A DNA stretch of 64,000 nucleotides from Hyalella azteca (GCF_000764305.2 NW_025933402.1:302734-366733); one strand, 5' to 3'. Positions 35,152-47,254 are shown, counted from the first letter of the stretch. Notes: generated by a model not told the origin, from the sequence alone. Translations and numbers: made by a program.

Positions 35152-36052
35152 TAAGGACTAATGGTACTCTATAGGCAAGCTAGGATTGAGGTTTTTCAAA
35201 GTTCCCAATAAAGCTATGTAGCTCTATATTATTGAGAAGTTTCTCCTTATCACTATCGCGTCCACAATATTGACGGGTAGCATATATAAATAGGAAGCTC
35301 TCCCACAATGGTGCGGCTATGCATGGAACGATGGTCAGATAATTAGTGATTGCCTGAGGCATGATAAGGAAGCAAACACAAATCAGAAACCGTGGTGGGT
35401 CTCTTTGTGAGGAGATTTCAAGTGACCATATATGGTAACTTGCCCGTGAAAGGGTAAACTGAAGGAAACAGTCATGCGTCATGAATGAATTGAAGGATTG
35501 CATCCGCACATTTATAAGGATGCAGCCACAAATTTATACAAGAGCCCACACTAATCTACGTGTATATTGCAACTAACGTATAAGCGTAGGCATTCGCAAG
35601 AGTGCCGTTTGTAGAAGAGGCTAATTCTGAACATATACTTATCTTTTTCTGGCGCTCTGATACAAATACCAAACATCACTTCCAATTAAGGAAACTAGTC
35701 TAGTGCAGGGTGGATTGTGGCATGGTGCTATATCAAAGTGTTTATTTTTTTTTTTGTCTAGTGAAATTTGAACCGTAACTCTTTCGATAACTTTATCTAC
35801 CCTACACAACGGTCTTGTCAAGCATTCATTTTATGCTGGCGCTATCAAAAGGAACGTAGAACTAATGCGAATAAACAATAAACAAACAATCAATATCTGG
35901 TCTCACGAAAGTCATCATGCAAGCTGTTTTTGTTTGCGTGATTGCATGCAAATCTTACCAACTATCGGGAAATTCATACACAGAAGGATTTTGTCGAGGT
36001 GGTGATAGAAAACCGATAATTTCTTATTCCATTTTGCAATGTATATAATTTT
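35152..36052. other. Intergenic, no gene seen
   Basis: Between the Tc1 derivative and U5 cluster II. One 109-codon minus-strand frame (35180-35509) has no recognisable feature and is treated as chance. Confidence 0.5.
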
Positions 36053-36167
36053 GGCTCGCATAAGCGAGCCTCAAACAAATTATTAGAGACTCATTGAGTT
36101 GCTCCCCTCCACGGAAATCTTTAGTAAAAGGCGAAAGATTTATGCGTTCTGAAGGGAAGCCAGAGTA
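36053..36167 (-). ncRNA. U5: U5 snRNA copy 5, promoter lost
   Basis: A complete 115-nt U5 body: loop I is intact, the 3' hairpin is GGCUCGC/GCGAGCC, and the U-rich site reads UAAUAAUUUGUUUG. Directly at its 5' end the sequence switches to the segmental duplication that begins AGCTAGAAAAAAATCAGG, so no type A or B block is present. It was probably silenced by rearrangement, unless the new flank supplies a promoter. Confidence 0.85.
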
Positions 36168-36865
36168 AAGCTAGAAAAAAATCAGGATTCCTGAAATGGT
36201 AGCATAAGTTTCAGTTTCAGTGGCTGGTGAATCATTTCATGCTAGAATCGAGATCGCCATCAACAGTTTCGACCAAAGATAATTAGAGGTTGTGAAATGC
36301 GCTTCCAAACTATAAGCACAGCATTAAAAATTATTTCATTCTCACTTAAGAGAATTGAATACCTAAGATTTTAGCCGCACTACACAATTCTATAAAACAC
36401 CATCGTAGATTAATTAATTGTCTTGTCACTCTGACGTCAAGTGGTGAGTGACGACGTGCGGCGCTTCTTTCACCACTTCCTAGAATTTGAACAAAAATTC
36501 ATCCATTACGTATGTCCAATTTCAGCAAAACAAGTTTACGGAAGGTACTCTGCGCGAATTTTGACGATATATGTCAATGTTTCCATAAAATGTAGGGCTG
36601 GTTGAACTGAAATTCGTCCATTACGTATGTCTAATTTCAGCAAAACAAGTTTACGAAAGGTACTCTGCACGAATTTCAACAACATATGTCAATGTTTACA
36701 TAAAACGTTTAGGGATGGTTATCATCCTCATGTGAGAATGTAACAATATATAAATGCAGACAAAGCGTAGCTGTAGGAAATGAGTGTATGCCGTCGTCTC
36801 TCTGTACAATGCGCAAGTCTCATAGCCGAGTTTACTGCAAACAAGAATTACAACCATTATTTTTT
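36168..36865. repeat. Segmental duplication shared with 3084-3826
   Basis: Second copy of the roughly 700-bp segment that leads into U5 copy 6, including the internal tandem pair around TTCGTCCATTACGTATGTC. Its left junction is fused to the 5' end of U5 copy 5. Confidence 0.8.
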
Positions 36866-36980
36866 GGCTCGCATAAGCAAGCCTCAAACAAATTTTCAAA
36901 GACTCATTGAGTTGCTCCCCTCCACGGAAATCTTTAGTAAAAGGCGAAAGATTTATGCGTTCTGAAGGGAAGCCAGAGTA
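36866..36980 (-). ncRNA. U5: U5 snRNA gene, copy 6
   Basis: Full-length U5 with loop I intact and 5' UACUCUGG. The 3' hairpin is GGCUUGC/GCGAGCC, with a U-G wobble at the pair that is U-A in copy 1 and C-G in copy 3. The U-rich region has UUUGAAAAUUUG, a small change before the Sm-like site. The type A promoter is present at standard spacing. Confidence 0.9.
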
Positions 36981-37060
36981 CTGCTGTCAGCAACTGGTGG
37001 ACCCCGGCCCAGCACCACTGAGCATGTTGGGAGAAAATCTGTTTTTCAACGGCAACTAGT
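36981..37060 (-). promoter_or_regulatory. Type A U5 upstream promoter block (copy 6)
   Basis: GGCCCAGCACCACTGAGCAT has its core 37 bases upstream, then TTGGGAGAAAATC, then ACGGCAACTAG at 70-80. Confidence 0.65.
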
Positions 37061-37999
37061 GTATAAATATTGGTCTTGACGCGACAAGCAGTCGAATAAT
37101 GTAGGGAGACATATATGTAGAATGTTGAAGACGATTAGGATGGCTAAAACTAATCAGGAATCATAGAAACGCAATAAAATCGGACAATAACCCCAAATGA
37201 CCCCAAATTTCAGTTTCGCAGGTAATTTTGGCAATATCAATCAATAGTTTACTTGAACCAATAACCCAGAAATTATTAAATACAATAAAAGGCATAAAAA
37301 ATTGACGTTGAACATTAGTGAAAATATAGTAAAAATTTTCACTAAACTGATGAATTCTTTTAGCACTCAAAAAATTGCGTTACCAAAAATTGCATACAAC
37401 CTGCACTTAAAAGTAAAATCATTTCCTGTGGTAGCCGATATCAAGGCGCCTTAACAAATTTGTTCACGTGTTCAAATGAAGAAATGAGAGCTAATTTGCA
37501 AGAATGTCTAATAACTGGCCATAATATGCAGAACTATTCCAAGCTCCACTCCTTATCTATGAATGCAAGTAAGTTATAGTTTGATTTACAGAGCACGGCT
37601 TATTATTGGAGAGTTCCGTACCTTCGGCGGCCTAGCAAGTCCCCGATAATGATTTGCGGTGCAGATGTCGTGCGTTTTAAATCACAACTTTCCAGTATTA
37701 GAACATTCAAGGAAAGTTCATCTTTTCTCTTCCGGACGTTTAACATCCATGTTCAAAAGAGGTCCTCCTCAAGTGGTATTTACGTATAACTTTTTTTGAT
37801 TGATGTCATTCATAAGGGAAAGAAAATGTAAATGGGATTCAAGTGAGATCATATTGGCCAGGGTACCAGATAGCTGCACAGATGATATGTTCACTGACGT
37901 TTTTACAAACAACCCTTACGCCTTATAGCCAATTACACTTGAAATCTTGCAAAAATCAAATAACCCTGAATTTAAGATGTTACATACTGGAGATTATTT

Positions 38000-38055
38000 G
38001 GCTCGCAGAAGCGAGCCTCAAACAAATTTTTAAAGACTCATTGAGTTTCTCCCCT
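38000..38055 (-). pseudogene. U5: U5 copy 7, 5' half replaced
   Basis: The 3' hairpin (GGCUCGC/GCGAGCC), U-rich site and ACTCATTGAG stem are present. From about 38056 the loop I half is replaced by about 45 bp of unrelated sequence. Beyond this the type A promoter block resumes (GGCCCAGCACCACTGAGCAC at 38123-38142). This is an internal replacement, not end truncation. Confidence 0.85.
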
Positions 38056-38100
38056 CAGTTCCATCGAAGCAAAATTCTACGAGTCTTCCAGAAGCAACCA

Positions 38101-38176
38101 TCCGCGGCAACTTGTCGACCCCGGCCCAGCACCACTGAGCACTTGAGAGAAAATCTGTTTTACGACAGTGACTAGC
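38101..38176 (-). promoter_or_regulatory. Type A U5 upstream block at copy 7
   Basis: A conserved block including CGACAGTGACTAGCG. It sits next to a broken U5 body. Confidence 0.55.
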
Positions 38177-38616
38177 GTAAATGTCGACCTAGGTTCCAAT
38201 CAGACAAAGTTGGTCTTATATGATCTAATCAAGAAGGAATACAGGATAATATATGACGCTCTGACGATATACCTAATAGCAAATAATAATCAACTGATCA
38301 GCGGCAAACACTAGTCTTTACACCTTAAGCCGGAGCGTGTAAAATCAGATAATGGGATGGAAATTCTTGCAGGTTTGAGTAGAAATAAATTTCCTGTTGC
38401 TTTGAAACTACTTTAAATCTCTACGAGAAAAAATATCTAAGTAAGACGAACTTGTATTTCCACCCGGATTCACTGTTAATTATGCAGACCAATATCTGTT
38501 GTAGATATCAATAAGTATTTAATGTGGCCATTTTCAAGTACTTTAGAAAAAATTGTCAGACATAGTTATTCTCCGTTTTACAATGACATATCATTTGGTT
38601 TATATAAAGCACTGAT

Positions 38617-39452
38617 AATAAAATGTATAAAAAAAATTTTAAAGACCACGTTTTTCATGTGGACTCAAAAGTAGAAAATAATTTTTCGGCAGCTACTGAT
38701 CTCTGTTTGCTTTCATTCTCTTGGTCATTTGTATTTCAGTTAAAATATTTTACAACATCTAAAACGAAAAACGTGGGGCGCATATGTATTTAATTGTTTG
38801 GTGATTACTTGATATGATGAATATGATGGTTCATTGAACATTTGATAAGTGTATTGCTGATATAATTAGAAATAGTGGTTGAATTCAAAATTGAAATTAA
38901 GGCATGCCTAAATGAAGATGCGCCCCACGTTTTTCGTTTTAGATGTAAAATATTTTAACTGAAATACAAATGACCAAGAGAATGAAAGCAAACAGAGATC
39001 AGTAGCTGCCGAAAAATTATTTTCTACTTTTGAGTCCACATGAAAAACGTGGTCTTTAAAAATTTTTTTATACATTTTATTTTCTACTTTTTAGTTTTTT
39101 AAGTATTTTATTTTCTCATTTTTAGTCCGTTGCTACACACGAAACACGTTGTTGCGAGCCAATTTACTTGACTTGATGTACGTATCGATGATACGAAGCG
39201 TATCATCGATATACGCAGTCTAAACACGAATATCCTCTCGAGGATGACGTGCATTAAAGGTTCCAACCCTTGCTTGTGAGTTCCTTTAGAGTTTATACGC
39301 CTGGAAACGTGCAACAAATTATTGATTATTGTATTGTTATCGGGAGCTGAGCTTCCCTAAAAGTTTCAGAGCGCTAGCTAATGGGAAAGTTGGTGAAATA
39401 TCGATTGCAAGATTTGATCATCACAGACACGAAAGCGAGCTAAGAAAAACGT
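38617..39452. mobile_element. Foldback element inserted in type A spacer
   Basis: The paralogous spacer at 46910-46930 runs directly from a CTACTGCTTTGAT-like sequence to AAAAAGTCAAGATAGC. Here about 835 bp intervene. The first 465 bp form a hairpin with arms of about 160 bp (38617-38783 and 38920-39081: ACCACGTTTTTCATGTGGAC, GGCAGCTACTGATCTCTGTT, CATCTAAAACGAAAAACGTG and their inverses). The right end, GAAAAACGTGGTAAAAAG, matches the right end of the insertion at 244-805. No transposase is seen. Confidence 0.7.
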
Positions 39453-39668
39453 GGTAAAAAGTCAAGATAGCTCAACCAAGGGAGGATTTTCCCAGTTTTT
39501 GCAGTAAGAAATGCAGTCTAATTTGTCTGGCCAACTTTGCATCCTGTAAACGTGACTGAGGAATTCCATTATTTACACCTCTGAGGAGTTTAACAAACTG
39601 ACTCTGAAGCGAAGTAATGGTAGTGCAATAAAATCAACATAATGACATAATGCAGACTCAGTTTATTT

Positions 39669-39783
39669 GGCTTGCTGATGCAAGCCTCAAACAAATTATT
39701 AAAGACTCATTGAGTTACTCCCCTCCACGGAAATCTTTAGTAAAAGGCGAAAGATATATGCGTTCTGAAGGGAAGCCAGAGTA
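39669..39783 (-). ncRNA. U5: U5 snRNA gene, copy 8 (type B promoter)
   Basis: Full-length U5 with intact loop I and 3' hairpin GGCUUGC/GCAAGCC. Differences from copy 1 include a C-to-U change giving GGGGAGUAAC, and GCAUAUAUCUUUCG in the loop I stem, which breaks one pair of that stem. The upstream block is type B. It may be functional. Confidence 0.88.
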
Positions 39784-39832
39784 ACTTGGGCGCCGATATT
39801 TTGGAGCCGAGCCTAGTTATACTGAGCACCTG
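39784..39832 (-). promoter_or_regulatory. Type B U5 upstream promoter block (copy 8)
   Basis: GAGCCTAGTTATACTGAGCA keeps the ACTGAGCAC core at 38 bases from the RNA 5' end but differs from type A elsewhere and lacks the distal CGGTGACTAGC. ACATTTTGGAG-like sequence closer to the gene is shared with copies 10 and 13. Confidence 0.6.
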
Positions 39833-42644
39833 TCTCCTTTTGAACGCGGTCTTAGAAATAGTTAGTTCAATCGAGGCCTATCCCTGCAATTCAGAATGTC
39901 ATCAGTCCAAATGAATTTTCATTTCCACCAGACTACAATTGTTTAACACCCATGTTAAAAATTTCAAGTTGCATAAGGCTACACTGAAGTATATAACTAA
40001 CAATTTCCATGTGTACGTTAAAGCAATGCAGAAATTTTTAATCCAATCATTTCCCTTAAAAATAACAGTACGAAATAACGCATCGAATTACAAATTCTCG
40101 TGGTATATTCTTTTTCATCGTGGTAGCTTCAATTTTCTTCTTTAAAATTACATTTTCAGTCAGTTTTGCTAGATGCTTCACCTAACATATTCCGGCCTGT
40201 AACAAGTCATGCTTGAATTCAATACGAGTTTACAAAACAATCGATTATTTATGATTCGGGTCTTCAACTTGCGGACGTTTGTTGATAATATTTTGTATTT
40301 TTATTATTATAACAATCTGCACCATATTATTTTTAATAATGGTGTTCAAACGCTGCACAAGTGAAGAATACTGTATATATACTGCTGATCGAGAGAAGCG
40401 ACTACTTTAAAAGAATCTTGTCTTCCTCGTCCGCAGATAATTATTGTTCCTGCGATTAGCGGTCGCACATTAATTGACTCCATGATAAAAACACATTATA
40501 ACCTGGAAAATTAAATAGACTTTTGGCCATGAAAGTTCATGATTACGCGAAGCCAGTGTTTAATTTTCATCATCAAACATCAAAACTTTGCCAAATTATT
40601 AATGTTATGGCTTGTTCACACTGGCTCCTGGATACTCGATGCAAACAAAACCTATAGTAATCCAAGTAACAACGACCATTTTGCAACCATGAAACGATAC
40701 ATAAATTAAAATTGACGTTGTGGAGGCTACATCAGGCAGGAATCGACAGAAGCTCAACAAGCAACGTGCTATTCTGGCTAAGAAGCTTTGTCACAAAATT
40801 ATTGAATACCAAATCCAAATTCATTAGAGCCTAATTATACAGCTTTTAGGAAGCTAGTATTTCTCACAAGTGAAGAATGTCTCGTAATATGAATGTGGTG
40901 TTTATTAGTTATCCTCAACACAAGTAACGTTTTCTAGGATGATATTGGTGTAAGTCGCGGAAGAAGAACACAACCGAGGAAATTCAACAATCATTTAAAG
41001 TATGGTTCTAACTTCCGACGTATCCCGAATTTGAAAACCATCATCAAACGGAGAGCATGAAGAAATTGTTTATATAAATTATTGCGTCAAACCAATTGCA
41101 TAATTTGTATAAGAAAGTTTCTGAACGATGAAAATCCTGCAACTGGATTGACGAAATACGAAGAAAGGCTTAAATTTAAAACAACAATTACAGTAAGAGT
41201 TACTATTCTCTAGACAACTGAATGAATCGTTTGGACAAGTAATAATGTACATCGTAAAGGATCGGTATCCATCAAGTAATGATATCTTAACACTCTGTCG
41301 TAATATTCTACGGTTAGTTTGTATTTGCTTCCATAGGCGATGTTGATGTCATACTATAGCCCATGAGAAATCAGAGTTTAATTAAGGGCTTAGAAGATAG
41401 GAACTAACGACGCTTTAATTGTTTCCTTATTTTTCTAAAACTGATTTTAATCCAGTATTAAAATCAACACATTGTAACAACTTGCCCACAAAATTGTGTA
41501 TGCATCGATAAACACTTCATAATATTTATTTGAATCGCTTCATCAGGTCAAACGTTTGGCAATTAATTCCCTCGGTATAGGCAGCAATTCAGAACACGAG
41601 GTCTCGCATAAAATGATCAATAATTCCTAAACCGTGATACAAAACTGATTAAGTGGCATTGGAGGTAACGTTTACAATGGCAGAAAAATTATTACTTAAA
41701 ACTTTTCACCCGAAATTAATTCTTTTTCATTAATTATTTATATGTAAGATGCAGCGCTTACAACACTCCTCAGTATTCGAAACTAACTTCCATGCTTCAA
41801 ATGATTCCCTTTTATTAATTAAAAAGTCAATCTTTAAGAAACGTACTCGGCATGTATTTTGAAACGTAATAACTAACATCACAAAATTTCTTTTGGGATG
41901 CGTCGGTCGATTAGACGCTGTCAACTGCTGTACCTATAGAACAGAGTTGATTGGCTTGCTTATGCAAACCTCAAGAGCTTCAATAAGATGCAAAAGACTT
42001 CAATGCATGGCGCTAGAAATCGCTTCAAAGGTATTTCTAAGGCGCCATTGCACAAAACTGCGCCGAAAACTGAGATCGAGCATTAATTGTAAATATTGAC
42101 GATTCTTAGAACACACAAATCAAAATGTTATCAAATCAGAAATGGGGTTGGAAAGACTAATAAAGTTTGGCATGCTATCTCCAAATGAAAAATTGCGAAT
42201 TCACGTGAGTACTAATAATAGTTACGAATTTATATTATGTAGTTGGTGGAGGAGTTTTCCAAAATTATTAATAATAAAAAAAACTAAATATGTCCTCTGG
42301 CCCAGTTTTAATATGCACTTTAAAAATCATCAATCGTTACGTGCTAATCCTCCATTTTAAATCGCAATATTCGTTCTTTCTCTAAAGTTCAAGTGAAACT
42401 TCAAGACGTCAGTTCAGAGATGGCTCAATCACTGGATGGTCTTCACTTGACACGGCTTTCGCTGCACGAAATTTGTCAAAATTTCTCCTGACAGCTTTGC
42501 GTTCTGTACATGCGAATTATCAATTCTCCCGTTTAATGCATGAAATGTTCTTCATAGTTTTATAACTTACACTGATGACCCTATCAACTTTCGTGGCAGT
42601 AGTGCGAACAAATAAACTAGAAGACAATTTGGATTACTTTAATT
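39833..42644. repeat. Type B array spacer, no gene seen
   Basis: Diverged paralogue of 43617-45130, 48617-50480 and about 50690-51660. Shared landmarks include GTTATCCTCAACACAAGTAA followed by CGTTTTCT, and AAGCAATGCAG-like stretches. A GGCTTGCTTATGCAAACCTC at 41953-41972 resembles the U5 3' hairpin and may be a largely decayed copy. Confidence 0.6.
41953..41980 (-). pseudogene. U5: Possible remnant of U5 3' hairpin
   Basis: GGCTTGCTTATGCAAACCTC matches the hairpin and following TCAA of intact copies, in the right direction. The rest of a U5 body cannot be followed. Confidence 0.3.
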
Positions 42645-42759
42645 GGCTTGCTGATTCAAGCCTCAAACAAATTTTTAAAGACTCATTGAGTTGCTCCCCT
42701 CCACGGAAATCTTTAGTAAAAGGCGAAAGATTTATGCGTTCTGAAGGGAAGCCAGAGAT
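42645..42759 (-). ncRNA. U5: U5 snRNA copy 9, promoter lost
   Basis: The loop I region is intact. The 5' end is altered (UCUCUGG preceded by AA rather than UACUCUGG). The 3' hairpin is shortened to GGCUUG/CAAGCC because the loop reads AAUCAG. No ACTGAGCAC core is found upstream; sequence after 42760 is unrelated to types A and B. It is probably a silent copy. Confidence 0.8.
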
Positions 42760-43455
42760 TAGATCTATGAACAAGGCACGAAATGGAAAAGAATCGGCGA
42801 CAGGCCACATCAGGCCTACACTTCAGAGCCGACATCACTATGTTATGTTATAGTAAGAGTTTCCACAGAAGTGATCAATTCTAGTATAAGCACACAAAAA
42901 GCCACTGTAAATGAAATAAAGACATGCAACCCGCAGTAAAGAGGGAGTCATCTCATGCTGCATGCAATCGATATCGCCAACATAAGCTTCTATCACTTTC
43001 GAATAGAAATAATGTGATAATAATGGGCAAGTTTAACGCAGACACCCACAGAAAAAAAAAAAAAAACATTCTATACAACAATCCAGATCTATATGCGAGT
43101 AAGTTATAATTATATTCACAAACTTCGGCTTGTTCAAGTTTATGCAATTGTTTCATCATCCTGCGGCCGTCGATGACGTGCGGTGCTAACGTTGAGTATT
43201 AAATCGCTATTTCTCAGTATTTGTTTCATCTTGTTTCTTCCAGTTTTTTTGAAACCCCCTTTTTTGAGAAAATTTCTCTGCAAAGCAATTGAAACAACGA
43301 ACAAAGAAGTATTCATATGAATAACGTTTTTAAATTATTCATCTCCTACGCCGTGAAATTTCTACGACGCATTTCATCACAAAAAAAAATAATAAATGCG
43401 ACCTTGTCTCTTTTTTCGCCAACGTGAACTGACATGTAAGTTTTATAATTATTTT

Positions 43456-43570
43456 GGCTCGCAGAAGCAAGCCTCAAACAAATTTTTATAGACTCATTAA
43501 GTTGCTCCCCTCCACGGAAATCTTTAGTAAAAGGCGAAAGATTTATGCGTTCTGAAGGGAAGCCAGAGTA
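43456..43570 (-). ncRNA. U5: U5 snRNA gene, copy 10 (type B promoter)
   Basis: Full length with loop I intact. The 3' hairpin is GGCUUGC/GCGAGCC (U-G wobble state). Changes include CAACUUAAUGAGUCUAUAAA in the internal stem region, which weakens the ACUC/GAGU pairing. Its type B block is at 38 bases. Confidence 0.86.
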
Positions 43571-43616
43571 ACTTAGTTTTAAACATTTTGGAGGCCAGGA
43601 TCGTCATACTGAACAT
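43571..43616 (-). promoter_or_regulatory. Type B U5 upstream promoter block (copy 10)
   Basis: ATTTTGGAGGCCAGGATCGT followed by CATACTGAACATG; the core is shifted from GAGCAC to GAACAT but keeps its spacing. Confidence 0.55.
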
Positions 43617-46251
43617 GAGCCGCATTGTCTCTGAGGACTCGCTTAGTTAGTCCGAATAAAGGCGTGCATTCTAATTCCTGTTACCTAATTCAAGAAAAAA
43701 ATTCAATTCTTAACAATATTCATGTTCATTTTTGGGTTCCTTGATCAGCAATATTGCAGGTGACTGCAAAAAAAGCTTGTCCACCTCAATTGCACACAAT
43801 TTTCTTTAACCCGTGTAGCGGCATCAAACGATCGATTTTGCGATAGAAACAACTTATTGCCATGAGAATTTAGAAAAAATATATCATTCAGGGTTACGCT
43901 GACGATTCACTGTAAGCAAATTTTGGCAAATAAGGAATTTAAAAGTTATGGTTTATTCACTTTTACTCCTTACGTATTGATAATTGACGTTAATAGTAAA
44001 GCATCGTAATCTTGATACCAACGATGTGGTTTTTCAATTATGCAATGATCGATATATCAAAAACTATTATAACACAAATATTGAATATCAAGTCCGAGTT
44101 CACAACAGCACAACGCTACAACTAAAATGAACACAAATTTTCTCACGCGAAATGAAAACTCAACATCAGACTAACGACATAAATCAGTTATCCTTAACAA
44201 ATAAATGTTTTCTATGCTGATATTGATGATCGACGAAGAAAAACCTCAACCCATGGTATACAATTATCATTTTAACTTAAATTCAAACTTTGGAAGTAGT
44301 TCATCCACATTCTAATCGAGTAATCAAAGAAATTCAATAATATCGTCAAAGGTGATTTCACGAACAATATAGATGGAATCATGGAATACGATTGAAAAAA
44401 ACTGACAAGAGATCGAATACGACGAATAAAAACGTGATCATAAGTCGTTACTGACTTACTGTCAGTACACTAGGAGGAAATAATAAATGTACAGCCTCAA
44501 AAAGTTATTTAATCCGAAGAATTAAGAAAATTTTTCTCAGTTTTAAATTCATCGTTCAAGACTATTATGATTATCTTCACGTTACTGCAGCCATACTTAT
44601 CACTTGCACAGTTGCACGTTCTAACCTACGAAACAATAGAACCGGAATACAGTAAAAATGTCAAACATTTCGCATTCGTGAAGCAGGATTCAAAATGAGA
44701 ATGTCCTCATCTAAGGAGACCAAATAATTCCACGCTATATGAATACCGGATATACTACTCAGCGCTGCAGAGGAAAAATTTCTGTCCTGTAGGGTCGAGA
44801 CTCGAACCAGCGCTCGCACACCCATGCCTAAGTAAACTAAAAATATCAGTAATTTTGATAAAATTGACAGTGAATGGAACTAAAAGGAGTCTCTCTCTGA
44901 AAATATATGAAACGCACTTACAGAGGGTACATTTATAAATTACGTAAATTGAATCCTTTCTCAGAGTTGTGACATTAGATTCTATTGAATGCCATAAAGC
45001 TGTAATTTAGGTGGGTAATTATTCACTAAAATGTTTTCTAAAATGTTGTAATGTTAAAATCTAAACCTTAAAACAAGTTTATTTACAACAATCGACGGCG
45101 AAACGGGTGCGAGCTAAACGCCAAAGCTGTGGCTGAGAAACGAGATATTTATGTAGGACAAAAGCCAAATCTGCTCGAAAGACGCTTAAAAACGAAATTG
45201 GCGCGAACGTGAAGTTCTGAAGTCACCATTACGCGAGTACAATTTACAGTACAACAGGTGTGGGTAACGGCCCCAGCCGGGACCAGCGGTTTTGAGAATA
45301 GGAGCGATAAATTTCTAATCGTTGATGCATTTACGAATTTTACATTAGACCATTACAATCTAATACAAACTACCGCGCGGAATGCGCCGCATTCTCATAT
45401 CTTATTTCAGCCAGCCATGAGACACCATAAGAAACCAGACGTGCAGCGATTACGTAGTAGACATTAATATGATTCAAGCAACGAACACATATATCCAATG
45501 GTAAGGCCACAGCTAAAATTGGCACCGAAACTAGAACATTCTGTAGTACGGCCGTAATTATCTCTACTATCATACTGACCGTAGGACACTTTTACGAACA
45601 CAGAGACGAAAATTGAGCCCTAAGGCGACGAAGCGACTACGTCACAACGGCCGTGGTGAACTTGGGCTATTGCCGTTTAAGGCTTATTACAACAATACGG
45701 CCGTGGCCTTTTGTGATTGATACTGAGAGGAGTGAGAGAACATCTTTTCAAACTCTTTAATGGATCGCACTACTGGTAAACGTTTACCGGAAAAGAAGGA
45801 AAGTTGGGATGAAGATTAGAAATTTAATTTAGAAGCAATTGTTTGAACTGTCAGGTTTAGAATTGAGAGTGAAGTTCAAAATGATGAAGTCTAACTTTGA
45901 ATCTGGTACAATGTTCATGGTCTATGGCAGTAATTTTTTAAACGTCATGATTAGCACTATTTTTGCCGCTGAAATTTTATAAGTCAACCGTGTTTAATTT
46001 TGATGCTCGTGTTCTCGGTTGCCGCGAATTTCCATAAAACCATTATTTTAACGAGTCTCATTAGTCCTCCTCGTTTAGCATAAGCTACCACATTAGGAAA
46101 ACGATTCATTAAAAGTGTTGCGAAATTTTGTACCAAAAACCATTCAGTTTCAATAACATAAATAACTGCATCATACAACGAATCAGGTCATTTTGCGCCA
46201 AAGAACTTCGTTGGTCGCACGGTATTAATCTGTTTCTAGCGCCATTACGTT
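43617..46251. repeat. Type B array spacer, no gene seen
   Basis: Paralogous to the spacers at 39833, 48617 and 50690. It includes a tRNA-like B box at about 44795-44815 and TCGACGGCGAAA at 45093, the latter also at 50431. No protein gene is seen. Confidence 0.55.
44790..44840 (-). other. tRNA-like remnant in type B spacer (1)
   Basis: The minus strand has GCTGGTTCGAGTCTCGACCC, a good B-box/T-arm match, but no complete cloverleaf. It occurs at the equivalent place in two other spacers (50.0 and 51.5 kb), so it was present before the units duplicated. Confidence 0.35.
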
Positions 46252-46366
46252 GGCTTGCTAATGCAAGCCTCAAACAAATATTTAAGGACTCATTCAGTTG
46301 CTCCCCTCCACGGAAATCTTTAGTAAAAGGCGAAAGATTTATGCGTTCTGAAGGGAAGCCAGAGTT
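46252..46366 (-). ncRNA. U5: U5 snRNA gene, copy 11
   Basis: Full length, loop I intact, 3' hairpin GGCUUGC/GCAAGCC. Small changes: 5' AACUCUGG, CAACUGAAUGAGUCCUUAAA, and AAAUAUUUGUUUG at the U-rich site. The type A promoter is complete. It may be functional, with mild body divergence. Confidence 0.88.
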
Positions 46367-46446
46367 AAAACTGCCAGCAACTGGTGGACCCCGGCCCAGC
46401 ACCACTGAGCACTTGAGAGAAAATCAGTATTACGACAGTGACTAGC
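46367..46446 (-). promoter_or_regulatory. Type A U5 upstream promoter block (copy 11)
   Basis: GGCCCAGCACCACTGAGCAC has its core 38 bases from the RNA end; TTGAGAGAAAATC and CGACAGTGACTAGCG follow. Confidence 0.65.
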
Positions 46447-47139
46447 GTATACGTCGACCTAGGTTCCATTCGGACAAAGTCGGTCTAATATGATCTAATG
46501 AAGAGGGAATACAGGATAATATATGATGCTCTGATGGTATACCTAATAGCAAATAATTATTAACAGATCAGCGGCAAACAACAGTCTTTACTTTTTTAGC
46601 CATCGATCGCTCGGATTCCAGAAAACAAAAAATCCGGATCGTGTAAGATCAGGGATGGAAATATAATGGGATGGAAATTCTGGTATGTTTTAGTTGAAAT
46701 AAATTTCCTGTTGCTTTGAAACAACTTCAAATGTCTACAAGAAAAAATTTTCAAGTAAGACGAACTTGTTTGAAATCACATGTGAATTTTGCATACCAAA
46801 AGCATCTGTTGTAGATATCAATAAATATTTCATGTGGCCATTTTCAAGTACCTTAGAAAATGGACGGACATACTTATCCCCCGTATTACATTGCCATATC
46901 ATTTAGTTTATCTACTGCTTTGATAAAAAGTCAAGATAGCTCAACCACGGGAGGGTTTTACCAGATCTCGCAGGAAGAAATGTAGTCAAATTTGTCTTGT
47001 CAGCTTTGCATCCTGTAAACGTGACTGAAGAATTCCATTATTTATAGCGAACTCTGAGGTGTTTAACAAATTCACTCGGAAGCTGAATGGTAGTGAGATC
47101 AAAGCAAACTTGTGACATAATTTAAATTGAGTTCATTTT
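46447..47139. repeat. Type A array spacer (shortest, no insertion)
   Basis: Between copies 11 and 12. It serves as the empty-site reference for insertions at 1776-2240 and 38617-39452. Landmarks are CCTAATAGCAAATAATTATT, GGAAGAAATGTAGTCAAA and TTTGCATCCTGTAAACGTGA. Confidence 0.75.
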
Positions 47140-47254
47140 GGCTTGCTAACGCAAGCCTCAAACAAATTTTTAAAGACTCATTGAGTTGCTCCCCTCCACG
47201 GAAATCTTTAGTAAAAGGCGAAAGATTTATGCGTTCTGAAGGGAAGCCAGAGTA
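47140..47254 (-). ncRNA. U5: U5 snRNA gene, copy 12
   Basis: Full length, 5' UACUCUGG, loop I intact, 3' hairpin GGCUUGC/GCAAGCC with loop GUUA, and UUUAAAAAUUUGUUUG before the hairpin. The type A promoter is at 37 bases. It is likely functional. Confidence 0.92.
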
